Of a stretch of DNA of 64,000 nucleotides, positions 56,501-61,390 are shown one piece after another (the first letter of the stretch is position 1; each line of letters opens with the position of its first letter). This DNA comes from Haemonchus contortus. Taxonomy: Eukaryota; Nematoda; Chromadorea; Rhabditida; Trichostrongylidae. The translations under genes and the position numbers were made by a program. The stretch lies in assembly GCA_000469685.2 (NCBI GenBank), contig LS997563.1:4413281-4477280 (forward strand), given 5' to 3'. The notes beneath the pieces were generated by a model. The model had not been told where the DNA came from. It saw nothing but the letters and a program-made list of their open reading frames with translations, and did no database searches.

Positions 56501-58760
56501 TTAATAGAGGGTCTTTTTGAATAGGTATGAGGCTTAGGAAGACTTGCTCATCTTCTTGGAGCTCAGAGCCTTTGAATAAAAAATTCTGGCCAATCTTCAC
56601 AAATTAAATTTGTAAAGATCGTATCGATTTCCAATACGTTGGTGCTGACGTTACAGTCATCACACTTTCGATTCCATCCAAAGAAAGTGGTCATGATCAG
56701 AAGGTTTTGATGGGAGGCCTCATTAATCAGTAGGATAGATGAGCTTGACAAATGGTGACGGTCGATGTGTCCCACAAGACTCGATCTTCCTTTTCAGACC
56801 GATCGATCAAGGAGCTTACACTTGTGAAGCGATAAACGTGAAAGGTCGTGTGTTGGCTACACCTGACTGCATTGTCCGTATTGTGAACATCCCAGCACCG
56901 GAACCGCCACGTCCACAGATCAGATGCGATCCTCATGGATCCGTGTCTCCATACCCAGATCAGACCCAAACATGTACTTGCAAGGTAAGTGCTCACCCAG
57001 TTGTCCCAAATGGGACCTCTTGTCCCATAGGAAATAACCTCTACCCTCATATTTTAGCAACTTGTCACTGGACCCACATGCAGTGAATGCCGTCCAGGTT
57101 CATACCATTTGAACGAAAAATCACCTCAAGGATGTCTAAAATGTTTCTGCTTCGGTATTACCGACAACTGCCATTCCAGCAGTCACTACAGGACCCCGGT
57201 TTGAAAATTTTACTTAATTACTTTTACTTGTCTGATGAATTTTTTATGTCTCTTTTATGTTTGCTTACAATTACTGTTAGAAACTAAGCTGCCGCTGTGT
57301 TCTACCACTTATTTCCTCTATCTGAGCCTGCCTGCGAACCTACTTTGAACATTTCTAGTGCGTGCGTGCATTATGGGATGGGTATCGATTTTGCGTACGC
57401 GTAATCGATACTCCTTTTCGCATAGCTGCCTTTGTTTCTACTTAATAGAGGGCATAAGTACGAGTTCAGGGGGTTGTATCGAATGCTCATGATCCTGCTG
57501 GATCACCTTCGCCTTCTCAAAGTAAACTTGGCAGCTATAAGTGATTTATTGCAACTAACATGTAGTGAACGCCCAAATGCTAAGGTAGATTTTATACCCA
57601 TGCTCTCCTCCATTGGTAGATCCAACTTTTGCGTATTCATTAATATATTTGATTTTTCCTGGTCATTCATTAGTATTTATAGAGACCTATGTGTTGTACG
57701 TCGTTTTCAAATGAGAATTCTGCTCAGTGTCTCTATTTCATTTCAGGATGTCGTCTGTGTAAGTGTCGTCTTGTTCCAGTCCTCAATGTCTACGTGCTAT
57801 CGTTTTGTACTTAAAAATCCCTGACTCTCCTATCCTAAGCGTTTTCTTGAGGCTGTTTTCACATTTCGATCAAATCCACTTGTGCCTGCACTTTAGGATA
57901 GGTATTGATTTTACGCGTGCAGGTAGTTGTGGCGCTGAAATGAGATTAAGTGAGAAAACAGCTTCATTTGTGTATCTCCTATCAATACCTAACATTACTC
58001 CTCTTCAAATGTAAACAGTATGTCGCAATGTACCTAACAATCAATCCTGCAAGAACTAACAAATTCTTGCCCGTCGAAATTTCAATAAACCTAAAACCCT
58101 TCATTTGAGGAACATCTCGAGTTCACTGGCAGCTCTGAAGGAGTTGTGTTGTCGGACATTGAAGAAAGGGATATCGATCGATCGAATGATTTCGACTATT
58201 CTAAATCTGGATACCTTACCTATACATCGCAACCAGTTGGAACGAAATATTGGAGACTGCCTCAGACGTTCCTCGGAAATAAAGTGAGTTTTTCTTATTC
58301 TGCACTTTGAAACTACCTGGGCTATACAAATTCGACGTCGTTCAGGTAACTGCATATGGAGGAAAAATGGAAATTGAAATCGAGTTCAGTGGAAGTGGTC
58401 AGATGAGTCGTGAGCCCATGTTGGTCCTCAAGGTACAGCACCGGTCGCTTCTGAAGAATCCCCTTCAAAACCTGTTGATGTCGCGTTTTTAGGGCAACCA
58501 AATCGTCCTTGCTCATCATGTTCGGGACCAGGAACGGATTTTGCGTCCAGACCGACCAAATACCGTCACCTTAGAAATCTACGAAGTTGGCTGGACTTCT
58601 CTGTAACCCTACAGCCTTTTAACTGAATTTTCCCTATTTAGACGAACTTTGTCCAAATGAATGGAGCTCCAGCCAGCCGTGAAGATTTGATGATGGTTCT
58701 TGCTGATCTTGATTCTGTTCTTATCAGAGCCAGCCATATGGACCAGCAGTACTCGACCAG
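11357..58760 (+). CDS. unc-52: Perlecan / UNC-52 basement-membrane proteoglycan core protein, N-terminal part
   Basis: A secreted modular protein of basement membranes; in C. elegans UNC-52 anchors muscle dense bodies through integrin. Phase-matched exons run from a signal peptide at 11357 to laminin IV at 58760: SEA, LDLa-1, Ig-like, LDLa-2 and -3, His-rich linker and Cys module, LDLa-4, Q/E linkers, LDLa-5 and -6, R/E helix, LDLa-7, Ig, LDLa-8 to -10, Ig, laminin EGF, laminin IV. The order SEA, LDLa, Ig, laminin IV/EGF is that of vertebrate HSPG2, and SP-Ig-LDLa3-Ig-laminin is that of C. elegans UNC-52. The gene is incomplete: the end of laminin IV and all later domains are missing. It hosts a whole minus-strand HHAT gene in one intron. 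A second start exon (44919) gives a short isoform. The identity is firm; isoform usage is inferred. Confidence 0.93.
12341..12427 (+). CDS. unc-52: Probable perlecan linker exon (acidic then Lys-rich)
   Basis: An acceptor ending TTGTAG is followed by a frame that continues phase 1 from exon 1: [14 protein letters not shown], then a Lys-rich segment [10 protein letters not shown]. Donor candidates GTACAG (12428) or GTCGTA (12434) both leave phase 1, the phase needed by the SEA exon. The exact end is uncertain. Sequence from 12434 to 12598 is GC-rich and partly open in another frame, so a longer or alternative exon is possible. Confidence 0.5.
12599..13030 (+). CDS. unc-52: Perlecan SEA domain (two exons)
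   Basis: Exons about 12599-12809 and 12873-13030, with a 63-bp intron whose length is a multiple of three, so it is also open when unspliced. The splice joins FQYR to [14 protein letters not shown]. The domain starts near [17 protein letters not shown], runs through a helix with [17 protein letters not shown], and ends [20 protein letters not shown]. This aligns by eye with the perlecan SEA domain, which lies directly before the LDLa repeats in HSPG2, as here. The autocleavage motif GSxxV of mucin SEA domains is absent. The 3' junction is phase 1 and reads [15 protein letters not shown]. The 5' boundary of the first exon is the least certain point. Confidence 0.85.
13301..13423 (+). CDS. unc-52: Perlecan LDLa-1
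   Basis: Exon with phase 1 at both ends. It reads [32 protein letters not shown]: five of six LDLa cysteines and the Ca-binding DCPDGSDE signature. The sixth cysteine is in the next exon (AHCG), after a slightly long SDERSDF spacer. LDLa modules fold around calcium and bind ligands. The symmetric 1-1 phase would let the exon be skipped without a frameshift, though this would orphan the last cysteine. Confidence 0.92.
14219..14858 (+). CDS. unc-52: Perlecan Ig-like domain lacking the canonical cysteine pair
   Basis: Exons 14219-14337 and 14676-14858, continued by the first codons of the exon at 17183 (LRVSA). The order of strands is that of an I-set Ig: [16 protein letters not shown]..., [13 protein letters not shown] with the core Trp, then [20 protein letters not shown] with the tyrosine corner. 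Where Ig domains normally have Cys in strands B and F, the sequence shows LLSA and YRIT, so the disulfide is missing. All junctions are in phase (0 and 0). It sits directly after LDLa-1. Confidence 0.82.
16575..16860 (+). repeat. tRNA-derived SINE, 5'-truncated copy
   Basis: It shares the SINE body with the 40.3-kb copy: GCCACCCATCCCTCC, GGTCGATTAATTGGTACC, ATAAAAGCACT, TTGTACATGAGCTGGCCA and a GGGCGCATCCC tail. The tRNA head with A and B boxes is missing. It lies in the perlecan intron between 14858 and 17183. Confidence 0.7.
17183..18211 (+). CDS. unc-52: Perlecan LDLa-2, LDLa-3 and His-rich linker
   Basis: Exon 17183-17333 completes the Ig (LRVSADS) and encodes LDLa-2: [32 protein letters not shown]. 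Exon 17566-17675 gives LDLa-3: [33 protein letters not shown], whose last Cys is in exon 18081-18211 (NCTTAG). That exon then encodes a Gln/His-rich run ([12 protein letters not shown]) and starts a new Cys-containing segment ([12 protein letters not shown]). Phases run 1, 0, 2 and match. In LDLa-2 the calcium signature is DGDDEE rather than DGSDE. Confidence 0.9.
19293..19375 (+). CDS. unc-52: Perlecan small cysteine-rich module
   Basis: An 83-bp exon, phase 2 in and 1 out, reads [18 protein letters not shown] then IQGLCCRTG. With the upstream TCADGSPPE it has a C...C...C...C...CC spacing like nematode EB-type modules. It is the last exon before the 10-kb intron that contains the HHAT gene. 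The next exon (29610) joins in phase 1. Confidence 0.75.
19806..20265. repeat. Diverged tandem duplication, unit about 238 bp
   Basis: CTGTGCTGCTCATTC occurs near 19820 and again near 20058. The following landmarks, TCATTTTGGATGATA and GTCTACCAATGT, recur in the same order, as does a GGAATTCCCAT/AGAGTTCCCAT pair. It lies inside the long perlecan intron. Confidence 0.7.
20543..20768 (-). CDS. Possible exon of an unrecognised minus-strand gene
   Basis: On the minus strand the region is open between an acceptor GAGTGCAG and a donor G|GTAGAC. It reads [20 protein letters not shown]..., [38 protein letters not shown], which has protein-like composition and no low-complexity bias. Phase is 1 in (or 2, if the acceptor TTGAG is used) and 1 out. 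A continuation after TTTTGAG near 20367 is in phase and open to a TAA near 20213. It lies downstream of HHAT on the same strand and could be a separate gene or an alternative HHAT tail. No start codon was found. Confidence 0.35.
21147..29315 (-). CDS. hhat: Hedgehog acyltransferase-type MBOAT (HHAT homologue), nested in a perlecan intron
   Basis: A multi-pass ER/Golgi O-acyltransferase-family enzyme; HHAT transfers palmitate to the N-terminal Cys of Hedgehog. Seven minus-strand exons join in phase: 29315-29109, 29054-28819, 27433-26976, 25116-24995, 24790-24632, 22431-22184, 21285-21147, giving 522 residues (human HHAT 493). The conserved MBOAT core is clear: [33 protein letters not shown] with Asp347, and LLWHGFYHH with His387; the 40-residue spacing equals human Asp339-His379. 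[10 protein letters not shown] matches the late NLVFLGGNEVG motif. The start ATG follows an acceptor-like CCCCAG. Exons 1-6 are firm. The last, Lys/Arg-rich exon rests on phase and length only. Nematodes lack canonical Hedgehog, so the substrate may be a Hh-related protein or another ligand. Confidence 0.88.
21605..21790. repeat. Diverged direct repeat, spacing about 118 bp
   Basis: CTTCCTCTTCCTTTGTCGG...TTTGCTGGCGTG (21607-21662) recurs as CTTCCTATTCCTTTTCTTTTG...TTTGCGGGCGTG (21725-21787). Local duplication in non-coding sequence next to HHAT. Confidence 0.55.
28160..28632. mobile_element. Diverged copy of the TTAA/TIR element, in HHAT intron 2
   Basis: Left end TTGAGGGCACAGCTCATGAT; right end reads, on the other strand, TTGAAAGTAAAGTTCACGAT. 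Inside, AATCTCGTCC and TCGTACAACCTCCA match the element at 38.3 kb. No transposase frame is present, so it is a non-autonomous (MITE-like) copy, older than the one at 34.0 kb. Confidence 0.6.
29610..30131 (+). CDS. unc-52: Perlecan LDLa-4 (two exons)
   Basis: Exon 29610-29683 (phase 1 in, 0 out) encodes [18 protein letters not shown]; exon 30074-30131 encodes [19 protein letters not shown]. Together they have all six cysteines and the DCTDGSDE calcium signature. This exon pair resumes the coding frame after the HHAT-containing intron, which supports nesting rather than two separate genes. The donor is the less common G|GTCAGT. Confidence 0.9.
30132..32780. other. Perlecan intron, non-coding or repeat-like
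   Basis: No plus-strand exon is supported between LDLa-4 and the exon at 33325. The stretch 31260-31640 is relatively GC-rich and may be transposon-derived, but no recognisable motif was seen. Minus-strand exons begin at 32786. Confidence 0.4.
32786..33216 (-). CDS. 3' exons of an unrecognised minus-strand gene inside a perlecan intron
   Basis: Exon about 33216-32882 and terminal exon 32848-32786 join in phase 0 across a 33-bp intron with a GTACGT donor and a TGCTGCAG acceptor, ending in TAA. The 131 residues have protein-like composition: [38 protein letters not shown], then a Pro/Tyr-rich part ([18 protein letters not shown]) and a C-terminus ending PKMGPYDEV. There are no membrane segments. 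The intron length is divisible by three and open, so an unspliced reading is also possible. No in-frame ATG exists, so 5' exons must lie further right on the minus strand, interleaved with perlecan exons, or the gene is a fragment. The family is not recognised. Confidence 0.5.
33325..33459 (+). CDS. unc-52: Perlecan Gln-rich linker exon
   Basis: Phase 1 at both ends. It reads [20 protein letters not shown], then a His/Gln/Glu-rich stretch ending THDESSLH-like acidic residues. It links LDLa-4 to LDLa-5. Its opening DYF resembles the opening AYF of the R/E exon at 36792, which also follows an LDLa module ending in a phase-1 Cys codon junction. The two exons may therefore be duplicates, this one short and Gln-rich, the other expanded. 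Confidence 0.75.
34016..34543. mobile_element. TTAA-flanked terminal-inverted-repeat element (MITE)
   Basis: Left end TTAA then AGGCACCGTTCAC; right end GTGAACAGTGCCT then TTAA. The 13-bp termini match at 12 positions, and both ends are bordered by TTAA, the target duplicated by piggyBac-type transposases. The 528-bp body has no transposase frame. Two diverged relatives lie at 28.16 and 38.32 kb. It sits in the perlecan intron between 33459 and 34859. Confidence 0.75.
34859..35674 (+). CDS. unc-52: Perlecan acidic linker and LDLa-5 (three exons)
   Basis: Exon 34859-34946 encodes an acidic stretch ([20 protein letters not shown]), exon 35001-35085 the core [17 protein letters not shown] and [12 protein letters not shown], and exon 35597-35674 the last Cys ([15 protein letters not shown]) plus a Ser/Pro-rich linker. 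Phases 1, 2, 0, 0 match. The donor of the third exon is ATG|GTCAGA. Confidence 0.88.
36436..36550 (+). CDS. unc-52: Perlecan LDLa-6
   Basis: A single exon, phase 0 in and 1 out, holds a complete six-Cys module: [36 protein letters not shown]. It shares CIDK and DRKYDC(S/T)DG with LDLa-4, suggesting that the two arose by duplication within this gene. Confidence 0.92.
36792..37723 (+). CDS. unc-52: Perlecan Arg/Glu-rich helical repeat domain (310 codons)
   Basis: A 932-bp exon, the largest in the gene, enters in phase 1 from LDLa-6 and leaves in phase 0 at GTGAGC. After [19 protein letters not shown] it is almost only Arg and Glu in a 21-residue (63-bp) period: [10 protein letters not shown], four variable residues, then R-Y/H-REEE and Leu or Met. 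A 315-bp unit (five periods) is itself duplicated: MMERRR occurs at 36986 and 37301. Alternating E4/R3 patterns of this kind favour a stable single alpha helix. It has no Cys, no signal and no membrane segment. Phase agreement on both sides shows that it belongs to the perlecan frame. I know of no such domain in vertebrate perlecan. The opposite strand is also open here as a composition artefact. Confidence 0.88.
38011..38127 (+). CDS. unc-52: Perlecan second R/E helix exon
   Basis: A 117-bp exon, phase 0 at both ends, between CTGTAG and GTAATT. It continues the helix: [39 protein letters not shown]. Being symmetric, it could be an alternative cassette that changes helix length without a frameshift. 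Confidence 0.82.
38318..38833. mobile_element. TTAA/TIR element, diverged copy
   Basis: Left end AGGCACAGTTCACGATAAG (38322), right end TTTATCGTGGACTGTGCTTTTAA. The inverted ends match well and continue inward (TTTGAGGGTACC on the right, other strand). TTAA survives only on the right. Internal AATCTCGTCCAAAAGCC and TCGTACAACCTCCA match the 28.2-kb copy. Confidence 0.65.
39527..39825 (+). repeat. tRNA-derived SINE
   Basis: The head has an A-box-like GATGGTGCAATGGC near 39531 and a B-box GGTTCAAATCT at 39575. The body has GCCAACCAAGCCTTCCATCTC and GATTGG...CTCGTCTG, and the tail has GGGACGCATCCCTCAGACGG. It is about 70% similar by eye to the copy at 40.3 kb. Confidence 0.75.
40330..40620 (+). 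repeat. tRNA-derived SINE, best copy
   Basis: A box TGGTGTAGTGG near 40339 and B box GGTTTGAATCC at 40382 are spaced as in a polymerase III promoter. The body ATCCCTCCGAGGTCGGCTAA and ATAAAAGCACTGACTTGTAC is followed by the family tail GGGCGCATCCCTCAGACGGG at about 40568. The head resembles a tRNA but lacks intact arms. Confidence 0.8.
40625..42500. other. Perlecan intron, nothing recognised
   Basis: Between the SINE at 40.3 kb and the exon at 42505 I see only short open frames with no matching splice phases. Confidence 0.4.
42505..42916 (+). CDS. unc-52: Perlecan LDLa-7 and Pro-rich linker (two exons)
   Basis: Exon 42505-42605 (phase 0 in, 2 out) encodes an acidic lead and [17 protein letters not shown]; exon 42789-42916 encodes [19 protein letters not shown], then a poly-Pro linker ([13 protein letters not shown]). 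The latter ends in phase 1 at GTGAGT. That phase is shared by the alternative first exon at 44919, so both can join the exon at 45986. Confidence 0.9.
42917..44905. other. Intron between LDLa-7 and the internal start; candidate internal promoter region
   Basis: Pyrimidine-rich sequence with a 272-codon open frame (43122-43940, +) of biased Ser/Arg/Leu/His composition. I do not accept it as a gene. As it lies directly upstream of the second first exon, this stretch is the natural place for the promoter of the short perlecan form. No TATA-like element could be assigned with confidence. Confidence 0.4.
44919..45003 (+). CDS. unc-52: Perlecan alternative first exon with its own signal peptide
   Basis: ATG opens 28 codons ending at a GTGAGT donor in phase 1. 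[20 protein letters not shown] is a textbook signal peptide with cleavage expected after [13 protein letters not shown] follows. Acceptor-like CACCTAG ends at 44907, 11 bases before the ATG, as for a spliced-leader site. Reading from the upstream exon through this sequence hits a stop, so it is not an internal exon of the long form. Joining to 45986 gives HRQ-T-Y-QDIDNEG, whereas the long form gives [11 protein letters not shown]. The domain order that follows (Ig, three LDLa, Ig, laminin) is that of C. elegans UNC-52 as I remember it, so this probably is the conserved nematode start. Confidence 0.85.
45355..45815. promoter_or_regulatory. GC- and CpG-rich block after the alternative first exon
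   Basis: This block is markedly richer in GC and CpG than the AT-rich surroundings, with GCGGCTGCGGCGGTGAC near 45372 and repeated CGTCGTCGTCG near 45732. It is not open in a consistent exon-like way. A second, smaller GC-rich patch lies at 46135-46195. It could be an intronic regulatory region or an inserted sequence; there is no direct evidence of function. Confidence 0.3.
45986..46015 (+). CDS. unc-52: Perlecan 30-bp microexon
   Basis: Between TTGTTTCAG and GTAAGT, phase 1 at both ends, encoding QDIDNEGAD. It is the first exon shared by both perlecan forms. Symmetric phase makes it skippable. Confidence 0.75.
46016..48040. other. Perlecan intron
   Basis: A 2-kb intron before the first conserved Ig domain. 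No exon or clear repeat was recognised other than the small GC-rich patch near 46135-46195. Confidence 0.4.
48044..49575 (+). CDS. unc-52: Perlecan Ig domain (first Ig of the UNC-52-like part)
   Basis: Exon 48044-48152 encodes strands [39 protein letters not shown], with the B-strand Cys. Exon 49415-49575 encodes the core Trp ([19 protein letters not shown]), [18 protein letters not shown] with the F-strand Cys, and the end of the domain. Phases 1, 2, 1 match. It is a canonical I-set Ig, in contrast to the upstream cysteine-less one. Confidence 0.92.
50406..53203 (+). CDS. unc-52: Perlecan LDLa-8, -9 and -10
   Basis: Exon 50406-50589: [36 protein letters not shown], then CEPNEFK, which starts LDLa-9. 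Exon 52634-52719: [28 protein letters not shown]. Exon 53067-53203: [39 protein letters not shown], with the sixth Cys in the next exon (VGC). Phases 1, 2, 1, 0 match. These three modules correspond to the LDLa triplet near the N-terminus of C. elegans UNC-52. LDLa-8 has DRSDE in place of the usual DGSDE. Confidence 0.92.
51379..51392. repeat. Poly(G) run
   Basis: Fourteen consecutive G in a perlecan intron. Such runs are prone to length errors in sequencing and to length variation. Confidence 0.9.
53247..56984 (+). CDS. unc-52: Perlecan second Ig and entry to laminin region
   Basis: Exon 53247-53333 completes LDLa-10 (VGCVQP) and starts an Ig (GSTFQLSCR). Exon 53393-53514 has the core Trp ([18 protein letters not shown]) and [11 protein letters not shown]. 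Exon 56798-56984 has [20 protein letters not shown], a Pro-rich hinge ([13 protein letters not shown]) and the first Cys of a laminin EGF repeat (TQTCTCK). Introns are 43 bp (53204-53246), 59 bp and 3.28 kb. Phases 0, 0, 2, 0 match. Confidence 0.88.
53515..56797. other. Perlecan 3.3-kb intron, with a diverged direct repeat
   Basis: A CAT microsatellite occurs at about 53928-53946. A direct repeat links 55217-55285 and 55640-55710: GATGGCTCCTGATAGTGTCC versus GATGGCTCCTCATGGTATCC, both ending AAGCTGGTC. A SINE-tail-like GAATGCGTGGCGCAACCC lies near 56373. Open frames at 53889-54341 and 54660-55007 lack splice support and are not accepted as genes. Confidence 0.45.
57058..57198 (+). CDS. unc-52: Perlecan laminin-type EGF repeat
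   Basis: The exon follows TATTTTAG in phase 0: [18 protein letters not shown], then [17 protein letters not shown]. The CFCFG-T--C motif is the laminin EGF half-module that precedes a laminin IV domain in perlecan and laminin alpha chains. The donor CCG|GTTTGA is weak, so the 3' end is uncertain. An additional small exon may lie between here and 58110. Confidence 0.82.
58110..58760 (+). CDS. unc-52: Perlecan laminin IV (laminin B) domain, incomplete
   Basis: Four exons: 58110-58283 ([43 protein letters not shown]), 58346-58432 ([18 protein letters not shown]), 58493-58585 ([16 protein letters not shown]), 58642-58760 ([39 protein letters not shown]). All junctions are phase 0 up to the last, phase 2. 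Conserved laminin IV landmarks are visible: YW-LP--FLG, AYGG-L-I and the DLDSVLIRA strand. The last strand and the following laminin EGF are missing from the exons I can find. Confidence 0.88.
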
Positions 58761-59618
58761 GTAAGGCTTTATGACTACCCAGAGCTGCTGATAGGGGAAG
58801 CTCGAAACGACTGGATTCCTGATTTCTCTTCTTTTCCATGCCTCCGCAGTACTTTTCCCTCCAGATGTTGGGAAAATATGTTTTGGTTATTTCTCTTGGT
58901 TTGTTTTTGTTTATTTTTGCTGCTTATGGATGATCAAGGTGATCTCAAAGGTCCACAAATCCGAAAAAGGGACCACAACCCTTTCTGGTTGACCATAAAT
59001 TTTTAAATTCTACGTGACTAAAATAGCTCCGGTTCAACTCAGACTTATATCAGTGTTCTCATGTTACACAACTTGGTTTACACTGTAACCAGATTCAATG
59101 ATTAGAAACAGCTGGTAAATACTTTTGTAATTTGCCCAATGTTTTATTGTAACTGGTTCCCCTTCACTCTTAGCATAGGTTTTTCCTCAGACTTCAAGTG
59201 TTCTCATGAAATTACCTAGAGCATGGGAGTTATGGAAGCGATAAGTAGGCTGATCACTTTTCAGAACTTGGTCTCGAATCGCCTAAGTAGAATCACCCCA
59301 CAACCACATGGCAACTGAGAAACTGGGAAGTAATTTATAGCTACTTCTCAGCTTCCCAGTAAATGTACTTTGATCATTGTAAACTAATGGGTTAGATGAA
59401 GTGCCATTATAGACAATATTCAATAAATCTTGCGAAATAGACAAATAAAATAAATTTAAACTATCGGCTTGCAAATCCAGACCTCTCCAAAAAGAGAACT
59501 GAGAACGGCTATTTTATACTAAGGGCGTGGCTAAAGTACAAGTTGAACAGACAAAGTTTGGACATGTTGGTAGATAGCGGGTTAATCTCTTTTTTTCTAC
59601 ATAATTCCATTCAATCAG

Positions 59619-59653
59619 AGCAATACCGTCCTACTCGACAGAATGTTCCCCAA
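59619..59653 (+). CDS. unc-52: Possible short perlecan exon
   Basis: A 35-bp segment between TCAATCAG and GTGAGT is in the right phase (2 in) after 58760 and reads AIPSYSTECSP. It does not clearly match the end of laminin IV, so it could be chance. Confidence 0.25.
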
Positions 59654-60222
59654 GTGAGTTGCTGAACTACCAAGTGCGAACTTTCGACTATTCTCTAGAA
59701 ACTTCTAGGACTTTTCCTGGGAGCAAGGCCATTTACCCTTCTTTCCGTTGTTTTCTTTTTATCTGAATATGGCGGGTTGTAAGAAAAAATGTGTTCAAGT
59801 TTCATTTCGATCAGCAGAGCCTTGATACAAAATTAATGCTTACAAAGCTAATTATTAGGTGAATTCCTACTAGTTTGGATTTTTTCTGATGAAAGTAGCT
59901 ATTCCGACCTAGCTATATTGACCAAAGCATAAATGGTGACATTAAATCCGGATATCTCCAGCTAAATTTAGCGGAGTATGGTTGTCGTAAGCAATAAATT
60001 TATTTCGAAAGTGAGACATTCAAAGTAATTGAGAAAGAAATTAATCTGTTCAGAATATCTGGGACACATTTGCTTAATGAACTGCTGTCAGGTTAAGGCG
60101 CGGATAAATCGGATCGGATAGTCACCTCGGAAATAATCTTGTCCTGATACAGGAGCTGACGTCGACGATGATTATACAGAAAGCCTGTTGGCATTAGATG
60201 CTAAGCAGACTGAGATGAGCTC

Positions 60223-61389
60223 TCAGTTTCCTCGATCCCCTCCTCTTTCCGGATTCGAAGTGCTATATTCGATGAGATGATGCAATAAGGCGAATATGAA
60301 GTGCTTCCAAATGATCACTCGCATTTCACGTTCATGCACGTCCTCTAGCTCAAGGTTCACCGAGTACTGTTCGATCAGGCTTTCCGCTAAGCCAAACCAT
60401 GTGCCACGGATTTTTTGCTGCCCACTTGGTAACCATGTGACTCGCTGCTTTCGACCACCGCTCTTTCGAGCAAATACCAACAGATGTTCCTGGAACACAT
60501 AACCTTTTACAATGTAAGAATCTCTGGAATTTAATGATCTGACTACCATAAGACCAGGAGAACCAAAAACCTTTTCTGAGATGGGGGTTGGTTTTCTTGA
60601 GAATGAATGCAATGGTCGGGTTTTTCGGGAAAGGTAGATATTCTACTCCGTTTTGTCGTTCTTTACCAGGAAAACGCTACTCTGTTCAAAAGCAAAGTGA
60701 ATTTTGATTTCAAATCTGTAGGTCAATTTAAGTAAACTAGGAATAGGCAAAAATGGACTGGATTTATAGTCAGAGAGTTGTCGGTTTTTGTTCCTTTTCA
60801 ACCCGCTCACTGAAAATTCGACTTTCATCGTTTCACAACTACCGGTGTTGTCCGCTTCATTTACGTTTGACCCCTGATTTTTCCCAATCACAAAAATGCA
60901 CCTGGAATGGGGTAGACCGTTTCAAATCGGCTAACGAGATTCAAGAGCTGCCCGTCATGGTGCTTGGAACAGAACGACTTTTTCCCAAGCTTTGAAATTG
61001 CGTTCAAAAAGGACACTGAGAAAAAGCATATTATGGAAAGCTATCCGTGGTTTCCGAACATCGTAATAGTCAGGGGACTGAAAATTGCATGGAGTTTCTG
61101 ATCTGATTCTGATTCTCAAGCTTTTTCATCAAACCGGTCTCGAGATGGATTCGAAGCTCCGCTACTGTACTCTCGAACGTGTATTGTCTAGGAAGAATAA
61201 CAGTCCTAAGGCCCGTCATACCTCCCCTAGCTGGAATGGGCTAAAAAACTCTCCAGCTTAAAAAATTTTAAAGTCATCTCACCTTATTCTCGGTAATCTG
61301 TGCTCGTCGCTTCATTCCATCTATCAAACCGTCAAGCATCTCTTCGAGACGTAGGGCTTCTTTTTGTACCAAATCATAATCAGTACCTT
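60223..61389 (-). CDS. 3' exons of an unrecognised minus-strand gene
   Basis: Exon 61389-61283 (phase 1 in, 0 out) reads GTDYDLVQKEALRLEEM, LDGLIDGMKRRAQITENK, between acceptor AATTTAG and donor G|GTGAGA. The terminal exon 60489-60223, after GTGTTCCAG, is in phase and reads EHLLVFARKSGGRKQRV, TWFGLAESLIEQYSVNLEL, EDVHEREMRVIIWKHFIFAL, LHHLIEYSTS to TGA. Together they give 123 residues, helical and charged, with a possible short coiled coil at the start and no signal peptide. The residue pattern looks like a conserved intracellular protein, but I cannot name the family. Upstream exons must lie beyond 61390, possibly outside the window. If perlecan continues to the right, as its incomplete domain requires, this gene is nested in another perlecan intron. 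Confidence 0.6.
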
Positions 61390-61390
61390 C

